64,000 bases of DNA, taken from NCBI RefSeq assembly GCF_016811915.1, contig NZ_CP069127.1, positions 3,075,001 to 3,139,000 of the forward strand, written 5' to 3'. Below, one piece after another: positions 43,822-52,220 of this stretch (positions are counted from its first letter, which is position 1; every line of letters starts with the position of its first letter). The stretch comes from Brevibacillus choshinensis. Lineage in GTDB: Bacteria; Bacillota; Bacilli; Brevibacillales; Brevibacillaceae. The notes under the pieces are model-generated. The model worked only from the letters and a program-made list of their open reading frames with translations. It was not told the DNA's origin and did not search any database. The translations under genes and the position numbers were made by a program.

Positions 43822-45111
43822 CTACCACTCCTTTGCTTCCTTTTTCGTGTTGCACCACTCGGCGATAAATCGAGCCATCACTTGAGCGAATTGAATCAGC
43901 TGCTCGGGATCGATGGATTCATCCACCGCGTGCGCATGCGCGAGCTCTCCAGGGCCGAACAGGACAGCAGGGATTCCTGCGTGCGCAAACCAGCCTGCGT
44001 CGGTCACCGTAGGAGACATGTCCAAAACAGGAGCTCGCTTGACCTGAGCTTCGTAAGCGTTTTGCAGCGCAGCTAGTCCGGGATGGCTGCGGTCTACTTC
44101 GAGGGAGGGGAAAATTTCACCTCGCTCCTCGATCATGGAACGACCTCCCCAGCGAAACGTCGGTGGATTCTCGCGTAACCACACATCAGCAGACGCAGCA
44201 CGGCAAACATGATCCTCGATCTGGCGAATGATGTCTTCGTAGGATTCGTCTGGATAAAAATGGACCGAAATCCACAGCGCACACTTGTCGGCGATAAAAG
44301 CGGCATGTCTTCCGCCTTCGATCACAGCAGGATTAATCGTATTGCTCCCAGGTGCGAATCCGGGATAGGTTTTCATGACGGCCCAGTGACGTTCCAGCTC
44401 TTGCAAGGATGCGATGATTTTCATCATCTTTTCAATCGCCGAAGCACCGTGGACGCGCCCGCCGGCATGGATGGTTTTGGCCCGCATCCCATCATGCAAG
44501 GTCGTCGGGCTCTCAATCGTAATCCAGCCTGTGATGACTCCGCCTTGCCCTTGCATATGCAGATTGCTCGTATCGACGACAACGGCGTAGTCGGCGCTGT
44601 AGCCTCGCTCAATTGCCACGAGGGTCCCAGCTTCTCCGGCTTCTTCACCGATGACCGACTGGAAGAGAAGATCTCCCTTTAGTTCGACGCCATGCTCTCG
44701 CAGCATTTTGATGGCAAACAAGCTGGCAGCCAATCCGCCTTTCATATCTGCCACCCCGCGACCGTACCATCTGCCGTCCGGTCCTGTCGTCAACGTAAAT
44801 GGCGGATACGTCCATCCCGTGTCATCTCCTACTTCCGCGACGTCGATATGGCCATTGATGATCAAGCTCTTGGACTCTTCTGAAGCAGTTCCCGGCAGTC
44901 GTCCCACGACATTATCGTCACCGGGATACACGGGCCATCGATCGATGTCAAAGCCCATTTCCTGCAGCTCCCCCGCAATCAAGCTCTGGGCCTGCTCACT
45001 GTTGCGAGCCGGGGGACTCACGGTTGGCTGTGACACCAGCTTGCCCAGCAAGTCAAACAGTTCGTCCCCTCGGTTGGCGATAGCCTCGACTGCTGCCGCG
45101 AGCCCTCTCAT
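43822..45111 (-). CDS. ylmB: Formylaminopyrimidine deformylase, YlmB-like (ArgE/DapE/M20 family)
   Basis: A 429-residue M20 metallohydrolase. Metal-site patterns INGHIDVAEVGD (about residue 85), YGRGVADMKGG (about 118), GEEAGEAGT with the catalytic Glu, and a C-terminal HAHAVDE ligand are present. In Bacillus the homologous YlmB removes the formyl group from formylaminopyrimidine before TenA acts. The ATG at 45111 follows the thiG stop in TAGCATG; a TTG three codons upstream is the alternative. Context (thiG before, tenA after) supports YlmB over acetylornithine deacetylase. Confidence 0.88.
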   Translation of the reverse strand: MRGLAAAVEAIANRGDELFDLLGKLVSQPTVSPPARNSEQAQSLIAGELQEMGFDIDRWPVYPGDDNVVGRLPGTASEESKSLIINGHIDVAEVGDDTGWTYPPFTLTTGPDGRWYGRGVADMKGGLAASLFAIKMLREHGVELKGDLLFQSVIGEEAGEAGTLVAIERGYSADYAVVVDTSNLHMQGQGGVITGWITIESPTTLHDGMRAKTIHAGGRVHGASAIEKMMKIIASLQELERHWAVMKTYPGFAPGSNTINPAVIEGGRHAAFIADKCALWISVHFYPDESYEDIIRQIEDHVCRAASADVWLRENPPTFRWGGRSMIEERGEIFPSLEVDRSHPGLAALQNAYEAQVKRAPVLDMSPTVTDAGWFAHAGIPAVLFGPGELAHAHAVDESIDPEQLIQFAQVMARFIAEWCNTKKEAKEW

Positions 45112-45112
45112 G

Positions 45113-45883
45113 CTACTCAATCATCCCTTCGGTCGGGCTGCTCGCAGACGCATACCGTTTTTTCGCAATGCGTCCAGCCAGGAACCCTTTGCGTCCTGCT
45201 TCCACACCCAGCTTCATCGCTTCTGCCATGAGCACGGGATTGTCCGCCAAAGCTACGGCTGTATTCAAGAGCACGCCATCTGCACCCAGCTCCATCGCTT
45301 TCGCGCAATCGGCCGGCGCCCCGATGCCTGCATCGACAATGATCGGCACTTTTGCATCTTCGATAATGAAACGGAGATTATTTTCATTGACAATTCCTTG
45401 GCCGGAACCGATTGGAGAAGCTCCTGGCATGACTGCATGAACGCCCACTTCCTGAAGTCGGCGAGCGAGGATTGGATCATCATTCGTGTAAGTCAGAACG
45501 ATAAAACCTTCTTCAACCAAAATTTTGGAAGCTTCCAGAGTTCCGATCGGATCAGGCAATAGGGTTTTGGGGTCCCCGATCACTTCGACCTTGATCATGT
45601 CGCATAGTCCGGATGCTTTTGCCAAGCGCGCGATGCGAACTGCTTCCTCCGCGGTATAGGCTCCCGCCGTGTTTGGCAGCAGCGTGTATTTATTCAAGTC
45701 GAGCTGTTCCAAAAAGTTAGGCTCCTGCGGATTTTCCAAATTCAGTCGGCGAATCGCAAACGTCAGGATTTCTGCCTCCGAAACATCTACCGCCTTGCCT
45801 TGTGTCTCTAAATCCGCAAACTTCCCTGTTCCCAAAAGCAAACGGGAATGAAATTCGTAAGGGCCAATTTTCCATGTATCCAT
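45113..45883 (-). CDS. thiG: Thiazole synthase
   Basis: A 256-residue alpha/beta barrel, the standard ThiG length, making the thiazole phosphate of thiamine from DXP, dehydroglycine and ThiS thiocarboxylate. The Schiff-base lysine is in [17 protein letters not shown] (about residue 96), and phosphate-binding [11 protein letters not shown] and [14 protein letters not shown] follow. I chose the ATG at 45883, nine bases after GGAGGAGG; an ATG at 45892 overlaps the thiS stop. Confidence 0.97.
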   Translation of the reverse strand: MDTWKIGPYEFHSRLLLGTGKFADLETQGKAVDVSEAEILTFAIRRLNLENPQEPNFLEQLDLNKYTLLPNTAGAYTAEEAVRIARLAKASGLCDMIKVEVIGDPKTLLPDPIGTLEASKILVEEGFIVLTYTNDDPILARRLQEVGVHAVMPGASPIGSGQGIVNENNLRFIIEDAKVPIIVDAGIGAPADCAKAMELGADGVLLNTAVALADNPVLMAEAMKLGVEAGRKGFLAGRIAKKRYASASSPTEGMIE

Positions 45884-45888
45884 GATGA

Positions 45889-46092
45889 TCATCCTCCTCC
45901 AACAAAGTGAACGATTTCTATGCGATCTCCATCTGCAATCGGTGATTCTTCGTAGCGTGTACGGTCGATGATGTCACCGTTTTGTTCCACTACCACGATT
46001 TTCTCCTGCAGCTGGTATGAGGCGAGCAGGGCACGGATCGTCCTGATCTCTTCTGCCAGTTCTACCTTTTTTCCATTGAGCGTAACTACCAT
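45889..46092 (-). CDS. thiS: Sulfur carrier protein ThiS
   Basis: A 67-residue ubiquitin-fold carrier ending in VHFVGGG, the diglycine tail that becomes a thiocarboxylate and gives sulfur to ThiG. GGGAGG lies six bases before the ATG. It is the first gene after the TPP riboswitch. The activating enzyme ThiF and the glycine oxidase ThiO are not in this operon, so they must be encoded elsewhere. Confidence 0.94.
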   Translation of the reverse strand: MVVTLNGKKVELAEEIRTIRALLASYQLQEKIVVVEQNGDIIDRTRYEESPIADGDRIEIVHFVGGG

Positions 46093-46198
46093 CGTATTCC
46101 TCCCATCCATTAGAAACCTGGCTGCACCAAGCTTTTTGGTGCAGACTTGGTTGCGCTTATACTATCAGCCTTAAGTTTTAATACTTCCGATAGTACAA

Positions 46199-46258
46199 AA
46201 AAACGACTCCTCCCACTGCTGGATTTCACCCAGCAAAACAGAAGAAGCCGTCTTCCCT
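46199..46258 (-). terminator. Second terminator-like hairpin in the thi leader
   Basis: An imperfect stem (ACGGCTTCTTC with GGAGGAGTCGT, including G-U pairs) encloses an inner TGCTGG/CCAGCA arm and ends in TTTTTTT on the minus strand. It lies between the riboswitch terminator and thiS, about 106 bases before the start codon. Confidence 0.6.
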
Positions 46259-46281
46259 ATCATCACGCAGATCGTTTTTAT

Positions 46282-46312
46282 AAAAAAACCATCCGCCGTG
46301 GATGGTTTGGTT
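46282..46312 (-). terminator. TPP riboswitch expression-platform terminator
   Basis: The stem AAACCATCC/GGATGGTTT with a five-base loop is followed by TTTTTTT on the minus strand. It begins about 20 bases after the aptamer, as expected for transcriptional attenuation by TPP. Confidence 0.88.
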
Positions 46313-46329
46313 TTATAACGATTCGTTAT

Positions 46330-46425
46330 ACCTCTTCCTCCGCTGGCATGACCCAGATCAGGTTCAACGGTCAGTAACACCCTCGTTACAATCTCAGCCG
46401 ACGTCGCTCGGCTCCCGCTTGGTAG
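46330..46425 (-). ncRNA. TPP riboswitch (THI element)
   Basis: On the minus strand the conserved blocks appear in order: CGGGAGCCGAGCG, the pyrimidine-sensing GGCTGAGATT, ACCGTTGAACCTGATCTGGGTCATGCCAGCG (quoted by parts: TTGAACCTGATCTGG and ATGCCAGCGGAGG). Binding of thiamine pyrophosphate is known to favour a terminator, here the hairpin at 46282. It controls the thiS-thiG-ylmB-tenA-thiZXY operon. Confidence 0.97.
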
Positions 46426-46469
46426 TCATCGTATTCAATTGTCGTTCATTCGAGTTCTACAGTAACACT

Positions 46470-46850
46470 CTATTTTGAATTTGTAAAGGTTTCCTTGTGC
46501 AGGGCTTCCAGCTCAAGCAGACAGCGAGCAGCCCACTGAGACATCTTTCTCATTTTCTCCATTTCGCGCTCCATGGCTACACGCACAGACTCTCGGTAAT
46601 CCGGAATCATGCCGTTATACCTCGTGACCGCGTTGCTAAATACCATGAATTTTTCTTGGTAGGACAAGGCCGGACGTTGGTGAAACAAGGGGACGTCCAC
46701 TTCATAGGAAGTATGCAAATCTCCTTGGGTAGGAAATTTCGTGACGGCCAAGACCTTTACCAGCAGCTTGGCATCATGGATTTCCAACACCTCAGTGATA
46801 TACTCTCCTGTTTTTTGGGTCACACGTACAATATCTCCCGGGTTCCACAT
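46470..46850 (-). CDS. kapB: Kinase-associated protein B (KapB-like)
   Basis: A 126-residue protein beginning MWNPGDIVRVTQKTGEYITE, matching the SH3-like start of KapB (about 128 residues in B. subtilis), with the ALSYQEKFMVFSNAVTRYNGMIP segment that follows in the family. KapB is a lipoprotein needed for KinB signalling to the sporulation phosphorelay. Here no lipobox is seen at the N-terminus. The chosen ATG at 46850 follows AAGGAGG; ATGs at 46874 and 46889 are upstream. kinB is not adjacent. Confidence 0.75.
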   Translation of the reverse strand: MWNPGDIVRVTQKTGEYITEVLEIHDAKLLVKVLAVTKFPTQGDLHTSYEVDVPLFHQRPALSYQEKFMVFSNAVTRYNGMIPDYRESVRVAMEREMEKMRKMSQWAARCLLELEALHKETFTNSK

Positions 46851-46898
46851 GAACCTAAATTCCTCCTTTTGCATTGCCCATGCTTCCATTCTACCGGT

Positions 46899-48107
46899 TT
46901 AGGCCAGCGCAGCTTCCAGCTGTCTGCGAGCATGAGCCAGCACTTCTTCCGCAGGCAAGCTCGGTTGTCCACCGCCTTGTGCCATGGCTGGATTTCCCCC
47001 GCCCCGTCCTTCGACGAGGGGAAGCGTATCCTTCATCAGCTGATTGACTGCCACGTCGACTTGGGGTCCCCTGGCAAATACAAGCTGCAGTTTTTCTCCT
47101 GTCGCGGCCAATAGGCAAACGACATCAGGAGCTTGCGCGACAGCTTGCTGGGCGAATTGCTGGAGCTGTTGAATGGTTTTGTCTGTAAAGGTTTGCTGCA
47201 CGATTCGTACAGGACCGACTTGGCTTGCTCGCTCCAGCTGCTGGCGGACTTCTCCCTCCAGCAGAACTTTCTCCTTCTCCTGCAAGCTCTGTTTCAACGC
47301 ATCTCGCTCCGCAATCAGTCTCTGCGTCTGCGCGATCACTTCTGAATCACTGGTCATCAGCAGCTTCGACACTTCCCTGACTGCAGCTTGCTTTTTCGTA
47401 TAGTCTCGCAAGGCGCGCCATCCACAAATAAACTCCAGACGAATGTTCCCCCGATGACGTTCCCACCCCAAGATTTTGATCATGCCGACTTCCCCGGTAT
47501 GTGCCGGGTGCGTACCACCGCATGGATTGTAATCGAATTCGGGAATGATGACCACGCGAACGTTTTCCGTCACGGTCGGCTGCTTCTTCAAAGGCAACGT
47601 CGCCAGTTCTTCATCATCCACGAATCTGGCAGAGATCGGGCGGTTCTCCAGTACGATCTGGTTGGCTCTCTGTTCGACGCTCTCCCAGAGTTCCTCTTTT
47701 AAATCATCCAGTCTCACGTCAATCGTGACACGCTCTTTGCCCAAATGAAAGGCCAGCGTCTCTGCACCCGCCACTTCCAAGAACGCAGCGGACAAGATGT
47801 GCTGTCCCGCGTGCTGCTGCATATGATCAAATCGGCGGTCCCAGTCAATCTGGCCCTCTACTTGTGTCACGTTCTCCGGCAATGGATCTGACAGTCGATG
47901 GCGAATCTCTCCATCCACTTCTTCCACATCCATGACACGGATCCCGCCAAGTTTCCCTTGATCAGATGGCTGGCCGCCACCCGTGGGATAAAAGGCGGTT
48001 TGACTCAAAACGACGAAGGGAGAACCGTCCTGCTCCGTTCCCCGCTTCACCACGTCTGCTGTAAATGTTTGCGTATAGGCATCCTGATAATACAATCGAT
48101 CTTTCAT
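46899..48107 (-). CDS. Alanyl-tRNA editing protein, AlaX-L with DHHA1 domain
   Basis: A 402-residue free-standing relative of the AlaRS editing region. The second-add domain has FYPTGGGQPSDQG (about residue 40), zinc ligands HMQQHAGQH (about 95) and CGGTH (about 195). A coiled region follows (about 245-290), then a C-terminal DHHA1 domain with GRGGGNPAMAQGGG. It hydrolyses Ser-tRNA(Ala) or Gly-tRNA(Ala). No aminoacylation domain, so it is an editing factor and not a synthetase fragment. KapB lies 48 bases downstream. Confidence 0.94.
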   Translation of the reverse strand: MKDRLYYQDAYTQTFTADVVKRGTEQDGSPFVVLSQTAFYPTGGGQPSDQGKLGGIRVMDVEEVDGEIRHRLSDPLPENVTQVEGQIDWDRRFDHMQQHAGQHILSAAFLEVAGAETLAFHLGKERVTIDVRLDDLKEELWESVEQRANQIVLENRPISARFVDDEELATLPLKKQPTVTENVRVVIIPEFDYNPCGGTHPAHTGEVGMIKILGWERHRGNIRLEFICGWRALRDYTKKQAAVREVSKLLMTSDSEVIAQTQRLIAERDALKQSLQEKEKVLLEGEVRQQLERASQVGPVRIVQQTFTDKTIQQLQQFAQQAVAQAPDVVCLLAATGEKLQLVFARGPQVDVAVNQLMKDTLPLVEGRGGGNPAMAQGGGQPSLPAEEVLAHARRQLEAALA

Positions 48108-48208
48108 CTCGGCTCCTTGCTGCAGAAAGCAAAAATCACATCGGATATGCTTCCGTCATTTTCTCCCGCGGTGGGTTGCTAGTATAATAGGATCAGGAGG
48201 TGGTACTC

Positions 48209-48595
48209 TTGTCCAAAAAATATTTTACTCGTGAAGAAGCAAATGAGTTATTGCCGTATGTACGCGAAGAGCTATCCTTCTTGCAGGAAGCCAAACGCAC
48301 TTTTTATAAGCTGTACCAGCAACGTGAACAGATCAAAAAAGAACAGCCTGTTAACGAAGAGGAGCTGTTTGCCGTAGAATGCCGCCTCGAATTCATGGAA
48401 ATGGAAGCCCAAATGCGTGTCACTTAGCTGATCAGCAAAGGGATCCAAGTCAAGGATATCGACATCGGACTCTTTGATTTCCCGGCGATGATCAATGGCG
48501 AAGAAGTCCTCCTCTGCTGGAGAGAGGGCGAGTCATCCATCACACACTACCACGGACTCTACGATGGCTTTAACGGCCGCAAGCAGCTCGACTAA
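48209..48595 (+). pseudogene. DUF2203 protein interrupted by an in-frame amber codon
   Basis: The frame gives a 128-codon DUF2203 protein: KKYFTREEANELLPYVREEL at the start, a helical middle, and LISKGIQVKDIDIGLFDFPA, LLCWREGES and HGLYDGFNGRKQLD at the end. A TAG at 48425-48427 splits it after QMRVT, exactly where the family usually has a Glu before LISKG, consistent with a single G-to-T change from GAG. Start is TTG at 48209, eight bases after AGGAGG. TATAAT is present at 48183-48188. Upstream 72 codons could still be made; the conserved C-terminal half would be lost. Function of the family is unknown. Confidence 0.82.
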
Positions 48596-48601
48596 GGGGA
48601 G

Positions 48602-48829
48602 TTATCCCAGAAGAAGTGCCATTTTTTCTTCCCGCAGAGCTCTTTCTTCAGGCGTCGCCAAATCGTATTTCTTCAGTAGGTGGAACAGCTCGTTCAGTCC
48701 TTCTTGAGACTGCTTGGTTTCAAGCCATGCCCGCAGCTGTTCTACCTTCTCTTGCGGCAAGAAAGGAGATTGTTCCGCCAGCTTTTTTTGCACATCCTCT
48801 ACACTGTGATCCAGTTTGCACTCTCCCAT
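48602..48829 (-). CDS. Small helical protein of unknown function
   Basis: A 75-residue charged protein, mostly helical by composition: MGECKLDHSVEDVQKKLAEQ, then LPQEKVEQLRAWLETK and EERALREEKMALLLG. No membrane segment or signal. The ATG at 48829 follows GGGGGAAGGG; the frame extends ten codons further to 48859. It is convergent with the DUF2203 gene, with only six bases between the stops. I do not recognise a family. Confidence 0.65.
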   Translation of the reverse strand: MGECKLDHSVEDVQKKLAEQSPFLPQEKVEQLRAWLETKQSQEGLNELFHLLKKYDLATPEERALREEKMALLLG

Positions 48830-48932
48830 TTTCCCTTCCCCCATCCTTTCTTTCGGCATACGCCACGAATGTACTTTTTGCCATCATACCATGTTTCCAC
48901 CGGATTCGAAAACTCGCCGATACGGCCAAGCA

Positions 48933-48967
48933 GACAGGCGCACAACCCAATGGATTGTACGCCTGTC
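48933..48967 (-). terminator. Strong hairpin after the SleL-like gene, no T tract
   Basis: GACAGGCG/CGCCTGTC, then ACAA/TTGT and CCA/TGG separated by single mismatches, make a 15-pair hairpin directly behind the stop codon at 48970. No U run follows, so it may stabilise the 3' end or need a factor to terminate. Confidence 0.5.
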
Positions 48968-48969
48968 GT

Positions 48970-50253
48970 TCAGCCACGCTTGCGGACGCGGAAGTTCCCC
49001 TCAATCAGCAGCCAGTTCTGCGGAAATGGCAGTCCCAGCTTCCAGTAGCTGACCCCTCGCAGGCCGAGCTGCTTGACGAGATCAAACTTTGCTTGGATGG
49101 AGCGTGCGTCTTCAAACCACACTTGATGACGCCGATCTTCATCGTCAGTGTACTGAAAAAAAGGAGCCTGAGCACGGTAGTCGTACTGGATATTGACGTT
49201 GTGCTCTGCGGCCAATGCTATCGCTGCTTGGGGACTCAGCGCTCTTGCTGTCGTTCCAGGCTTATAAGGAAGGGTCCAGTCATACCCGTACAGATTTTGC
49301 CCCATCAAGATTTTTTCAGCAGGCATTTCGGTAATCGCATACTGCAGGACACGTCGGACTGGGCCGATCGGCGAGACAGCCATCGGTGGACCTCCGCTGT
49401 ATCCCCACTCGTACGTCATGATGACGACAAAGTCAGCGATGGCTCCAATCGCTCCGTAGTCATGAGCTGTATACCATTTGCCCTGCTGCTCCGCACTCGT
49501 CTTGGGTGCGAGCGCCACGGACATCATCATACCCGCTGCGTGTGCCCGCTGCTTCGCTCTTCGCAAAAATCGGATGTAGGCTTCCCGATCCGTAGGCGGC
49601 AGCGCCTCCATGTCGAAGTGGATGTCCCCCATTCCGAGCTCCTGTGCGGTGGAGATGATGTTGTCAAATAGCTTATTCTGAAGCTCCACATCGTTTAAAA
49701 TCAGTCCGCCGAGCTCTGTGCTGAACTGACCACCTTCCAGATTCGTCACGACCAGCATCATCACGACATGATTGGTGCGTGCAATCGACTGGAAATCGTC
49801 AAGCGCTGGCCTTGCCAACGTGCCATCCCGTTTGATCCGAAAACTGAATGGCGCCAAATAGGTCAGATGAGGGGCAGCAGTCCTCACCTCGTCCTCCAAC
49901 TCTTGGGACACCTGTCTCCTCGGCTCCACATAGGCGTTGAAATCTGCCGCCCGCCGGGGACGCGGGGGAATGTACAGCCTCTGACCAATCTGCAAGGGAC
50001 GGTATTGGGGAATGCCATTCACCCGTGCCAATTCCGCCGCACTGATGTTAAAGCGTTGACCGATTGTATACAACGTGTCGCCTTGCTTCACCCAATAAAA
50101 GCTTCCCTCAATGGGAATGACGAGCGCCTGTCCGATGACAAGATTGTCTGGGTTGGGCAGCTCATTTGCTCTGTTGATTTCTGCTGCTGTCGTCCCGTAT
50201 GTTTCGGCGATGCCAGACAGCGTTTGTCCTTGTTCCACCACATGAATCTGCAT
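48970..50253 (-). CDS. sleL: Spore cortex-lytic N-acetylglucosaminidase, YaaH/SleL type
   Basis: A 427-residue protein (same length as YaaH): two N-terminal LysM domains (about residues 1-47 and 53-98, VEQGQTLSGIAETYG and VKQGDTLYTIGQRFN) and a glycoside hydrolase 18 barrel whose catalytic strand reads GDIHFDMEAL, with the Glu as acid/base. SleL-type enzymes cleave muramic-lactam-containing cortex fragments during germination and associate with the coat by LysM. No signal peptide, as usual for this group. ATG at 50253 follows GAAGGAGGAG. Fits the germination theme of the window. Confidence 0.93.
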   Translation of the reverse strand: MQIHVVEQGQTLSGIAETYGTTAAEINRANELPNPDNLVIGQALVIPIEGSFYWVKQGDTLYTIGQRFNISAAELARVNGIPQYRPLQIGQRLYIPPRPRRAADFNAYVEPRRQVSQELEDEVRTAAPHLTYLAPFSFRIKRDGTLARPALDDFQSIARTNHVVMMLVVTNLEGGQFSTELGGLILNDVELQNKLFDNIISTAQELGMGDIHFDMEALPPTDREAYIRFLRRAKQRAHAAGMMMSVALAPKTSAEQQGKWYTAHDYGAIGAIADFVVIMTYEWGYSGGPPMAVSPIGPVRRVLQYAITEMPAEKILMGQNLYGYDWTLPYKPGTTARALSPQAAIALAAEHNVNIQYDYRAQAPFFQYTDDEDRRHQVWFEDARSIQAKFDLVKQLGLRGVSYWKLGLPFPQNWLLIEGNFRVRKRG

Positions 50254-50321
50254 ACGCCGTCTCCTCCTTCGCATGATGTCTCTCTTTCTGTTTATTCCTC
50301 GCGAAGGAAATGGGTGTATGT

Positions 50322-50630
50322 CTAGTTCAGATCTTTTAGCCTTTCATATAGGAAGCCGACCGATTGCATCGCATAATGTCTTTCGATCAAGACCCCCTCA
50401 CGAAATAAAAGCAAGGCGGGAACGCTGCTGATTTCCCACTCTTGAGCCAATTTCGGCACGGTATTAATGTTCATTTCAAAAGCGCTCAGTTTCGGCGTGA
50501 GCTCCAGAGTAATGGTCAGCATCCTTTCTGCCAGCTTGCAGGTTCCGCACATGGGTGTGTAGAGGAACAGGGCGAACGTTCGTTTCTGCTCCAGCTGCTG
50601 GATGAATTGCTCCACCTTTATTTCTTGCAC
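50322..50630 (-). CDS. Thioredoxin-like protein
   Basis: A 102-residue thioredoxin-fold protein with the redox motif LYTPMCGTCKLAERML (CGTC, about residue 29) and a cis-proline region ISSVPALLLFREG (about 72). Cytoplasmic; no signal. It differs from classical WCGPC thioredoxins, so targets may be special. GTG at 50630 lies ten bases after AAGAGGTG; the frame stays open to 50690. It lies 68 bases upstream of the sleL start, same strand. Confidence 0.88.
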   Translation of the reverse strand: MQEIKVEQFIQQLEQKRTFALFLYTPMCGTCKLAERMLTITLELTPKLSAFEMNINTVPKLAQEWEISSVPALLLFREGVLIERHYAMQSVGFLYERLKDLN

Positions 50631-50708
50631 GGCATTTTCACCTCTTGACTTCGAGTTTACTCTAACTCTTACAATACATCCATCTTTCAATATGGAAAAG
50701 GGGATAAG

Positions 50709-51722
50709 ATGATGGTAAACTCTCGAGTACTGGTAACCCGATACGGAGGAACAGAAGTCCTACAGATCACTGAGGAGCCTTTGCGTAAAACAAGAGGAAA
50801 TGAGGTCCGCATCAAAGTGGAATGCTCAGGGGTCGCCCTGGCGGATCTCATGCGCAGGGAAGGTTTTTACCCTGGTTCGCCACAGCCCCCTTTTACGCCG
50901 GGGTATGATGCCGTTGGAATCATCGATGATTGCGGGGAGGATGTCATGCAGTATGCGATCGGGGATCGTGTAGCCGTCTTTTTCAACGGGGTTGGCGGGT
51001 ACGCCTCGTTTATGTACGCCCAGGAGGATGAAGTGATCCCTGTGCCTGATTCGGTTGAGCCTGCAAACGCGGTCTCCATTTTGCTCAATTATGTGACCGC
51101 CTACCAAATGCTGCATCGTTTTGCCAAGGTGTCCAAAGGGGATCGCGTCCTGATCCATGGAGCAAGCGGCGGCGTAGGAACGGCGCTTTTGGAATTGGGG
51201 CGGCTAGCGCAATTGCAGATGTACGGCACTGCCTCAGCCAACAAGCACCCAATCGTCGTCAGCTACGGCGCTACCGCCATCGATTATCGGAGGGAAGATT
51301 TTGTAGAAGTGTTGGCGCACCAGGCTCCGGATGGAATGAATGCCGTCTTTGATCCAATCGGAGGGAAAAACTGGGATCGTTCGATGCAAACGTTACATCG
51401 CAGTGGGACATTCATTGGGTATGGATACACCTCTGTTTTTGAGGAGGGTTCAGCAACCGATTGGTCCGTTCGCTGGAGGACATTGACCGAAGCGAAAACG
51501 ACGGAGACAGGAAATCCTGTTCATCTGTACAGTGTGACTGCCTTGAAGCAAGAGAAGCCAGAGTGGTTCCTCGAGGATGTGCGGCATCTGTTCTCGCTGC
51601 TGGAAAAAGGAGAGCTTCGACCGCTGATCTCCCATCGCATTCCGTTCCGCGAGGTGGCAGTGGCCCATGAACTTCTGGCAGGCACCCAGACAGCGGGAAA
51701 AATCGTCCTCGTCCATCCATGA
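50709..51722 (+). CDS. Zinc-independent medium-chain dehydrogenase, quinone oxidoreductase type
   Basis: A 337-residue MDR-family reductase. The NADPH loop is HGASGGVGTALLELG (about residue 150), the N-terminal GroES-like part has CSGVALADLMRREGFYPG and TPGYDAVGIID, and the C-terminus ends LAGTQTAGKIVLVHP. It lacks the zinc ligands of alcohol dehydrogenases. Family members reduce quinones or enals with NADPH. The MerR-type gene starts 26 bases downstream and likely shares the transcript. Confidence 0.92.
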   Translation: MMVNSRVLVTRYGGTEVLQITEEPLRKTRGNEVRIKVECSGVALADLMRREGFYPGSPQPPFTPGYDAVGIIDDCGEDVMQYAIGDRVAVFFNGVGGYASFMYAQEDEVIPVPDSVEPANAVSILLNYVTAYQMLHRFAKVSKGDRVLIHGASGGVGTALLELGRLAQLQMYGTASANKHPIVVSYGATAIDYRREDFVEVLAHQAPDGMNAVFDPIGGKNWDRSMQTLHRSGTFIGYGYTSVFEEGSATDWSVRWRTLTEAKTTETGNPVHLYSVTALKQEKPEWFLEDVRHLFSLLEKGELRPLISHRIPFREVAVAHELLAGTQTAGKIVLVHP

Positions 51723-51747
51723 CCGTGCAAGGAGGAAATTGATTCAC

Positions 51748-52161
51748 ATGTACTCCATCAGTGATATTTCCAGACTGACAGGGATATCCCCATACACCCT
51801 GCGCTACTATGAAAAGATTGGTGTTCTGCCCCAGCCCGATCGTCTGGAGGACCGCAAAAACGGAGTTCGCCAATACAATGATCAGAATTTGCGCAACATC
51901 CGATTTATTCATGGGCTGAAGCAAACCGGTATGAAGCTCGAGGACATCGCTTCATTCGTCCAAACCGGCTGCCTCCTGGATCACGATTTTCCCGATTCAG
52001 ATGTGGATGAAACCTTGCAAAGACGAATCGAACTGTTGGACCATCACCTCGCGCAATTGGACGTCCAGATGCAGCAGCTGCTGGCCGTCAAAAGCTTTGC
52101 GATGGAAAAACGAGATTTCTATGCCCGGATGCAAGAGGGCCGCAATCAAGAAAAAAACTAG
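51748..52161 (+). CDS. MerR-family transcriptional regulator
   Basis: A 137-residue regulator with an N-terminal winged helix (YSISDISRLTGISPYTLRYYE, in parts; RYYEKIGVLPQPDR) and a dimerisation helix (about residues 85-118). A single cysteine near FVQTGCLLDHD resembles the position used for electrophile sensing in AdhR/NmlR-like proteins. Such regulators often activate a neighbouring quinone reductase, consistent with the gene just upstream. ATG follows GGAGG at ten bases. Confidence 0.9.
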   Translation: MYSISDISRLTGISPYTLRYYEKIGVLPQPDRLEDRKNGVRQYNDQNLRNIRFIHGLKQTGMKLEDIASFVQTGCLLDHDFPDSDVDETLQRRIELLDHHLAQLDVQMQQLLAVKSFAMEKRDFYARMQEGRNQEKN

Positions 52162-52169
52162 CCGAAAAC

Positions 52170-52217
52170 AAGAAGAAACCAGCTCTAACGATCGTTGGAG
52201 CTGGTTCTTTTTTGACA
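52170..52217. terminator. Bidirectional terminator
   Basis: The stem AACCAGCTC-AACG/CGTT-GAGCTGGTT with T runs on the plus side and AAGAA on the other closes merR and the convergent acyl-CoA ligase gene. Confidence 0.9.
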
Positions 52218-52220
52218 TGC

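Noticed and set aside
46171..46380. 69-codon minus-strand frame in the thi leader
   Set aside because: It runs through the TPP aptamer and both hairpins, which are explained as RNA structure.
48425..48427. Programmed readthrough or pyrrolysine at the DUF2203 amber codon
   Set aside because: No recoding element is visible and the family has an ordinary Glu at this place; mutation or base-call error is simpler.
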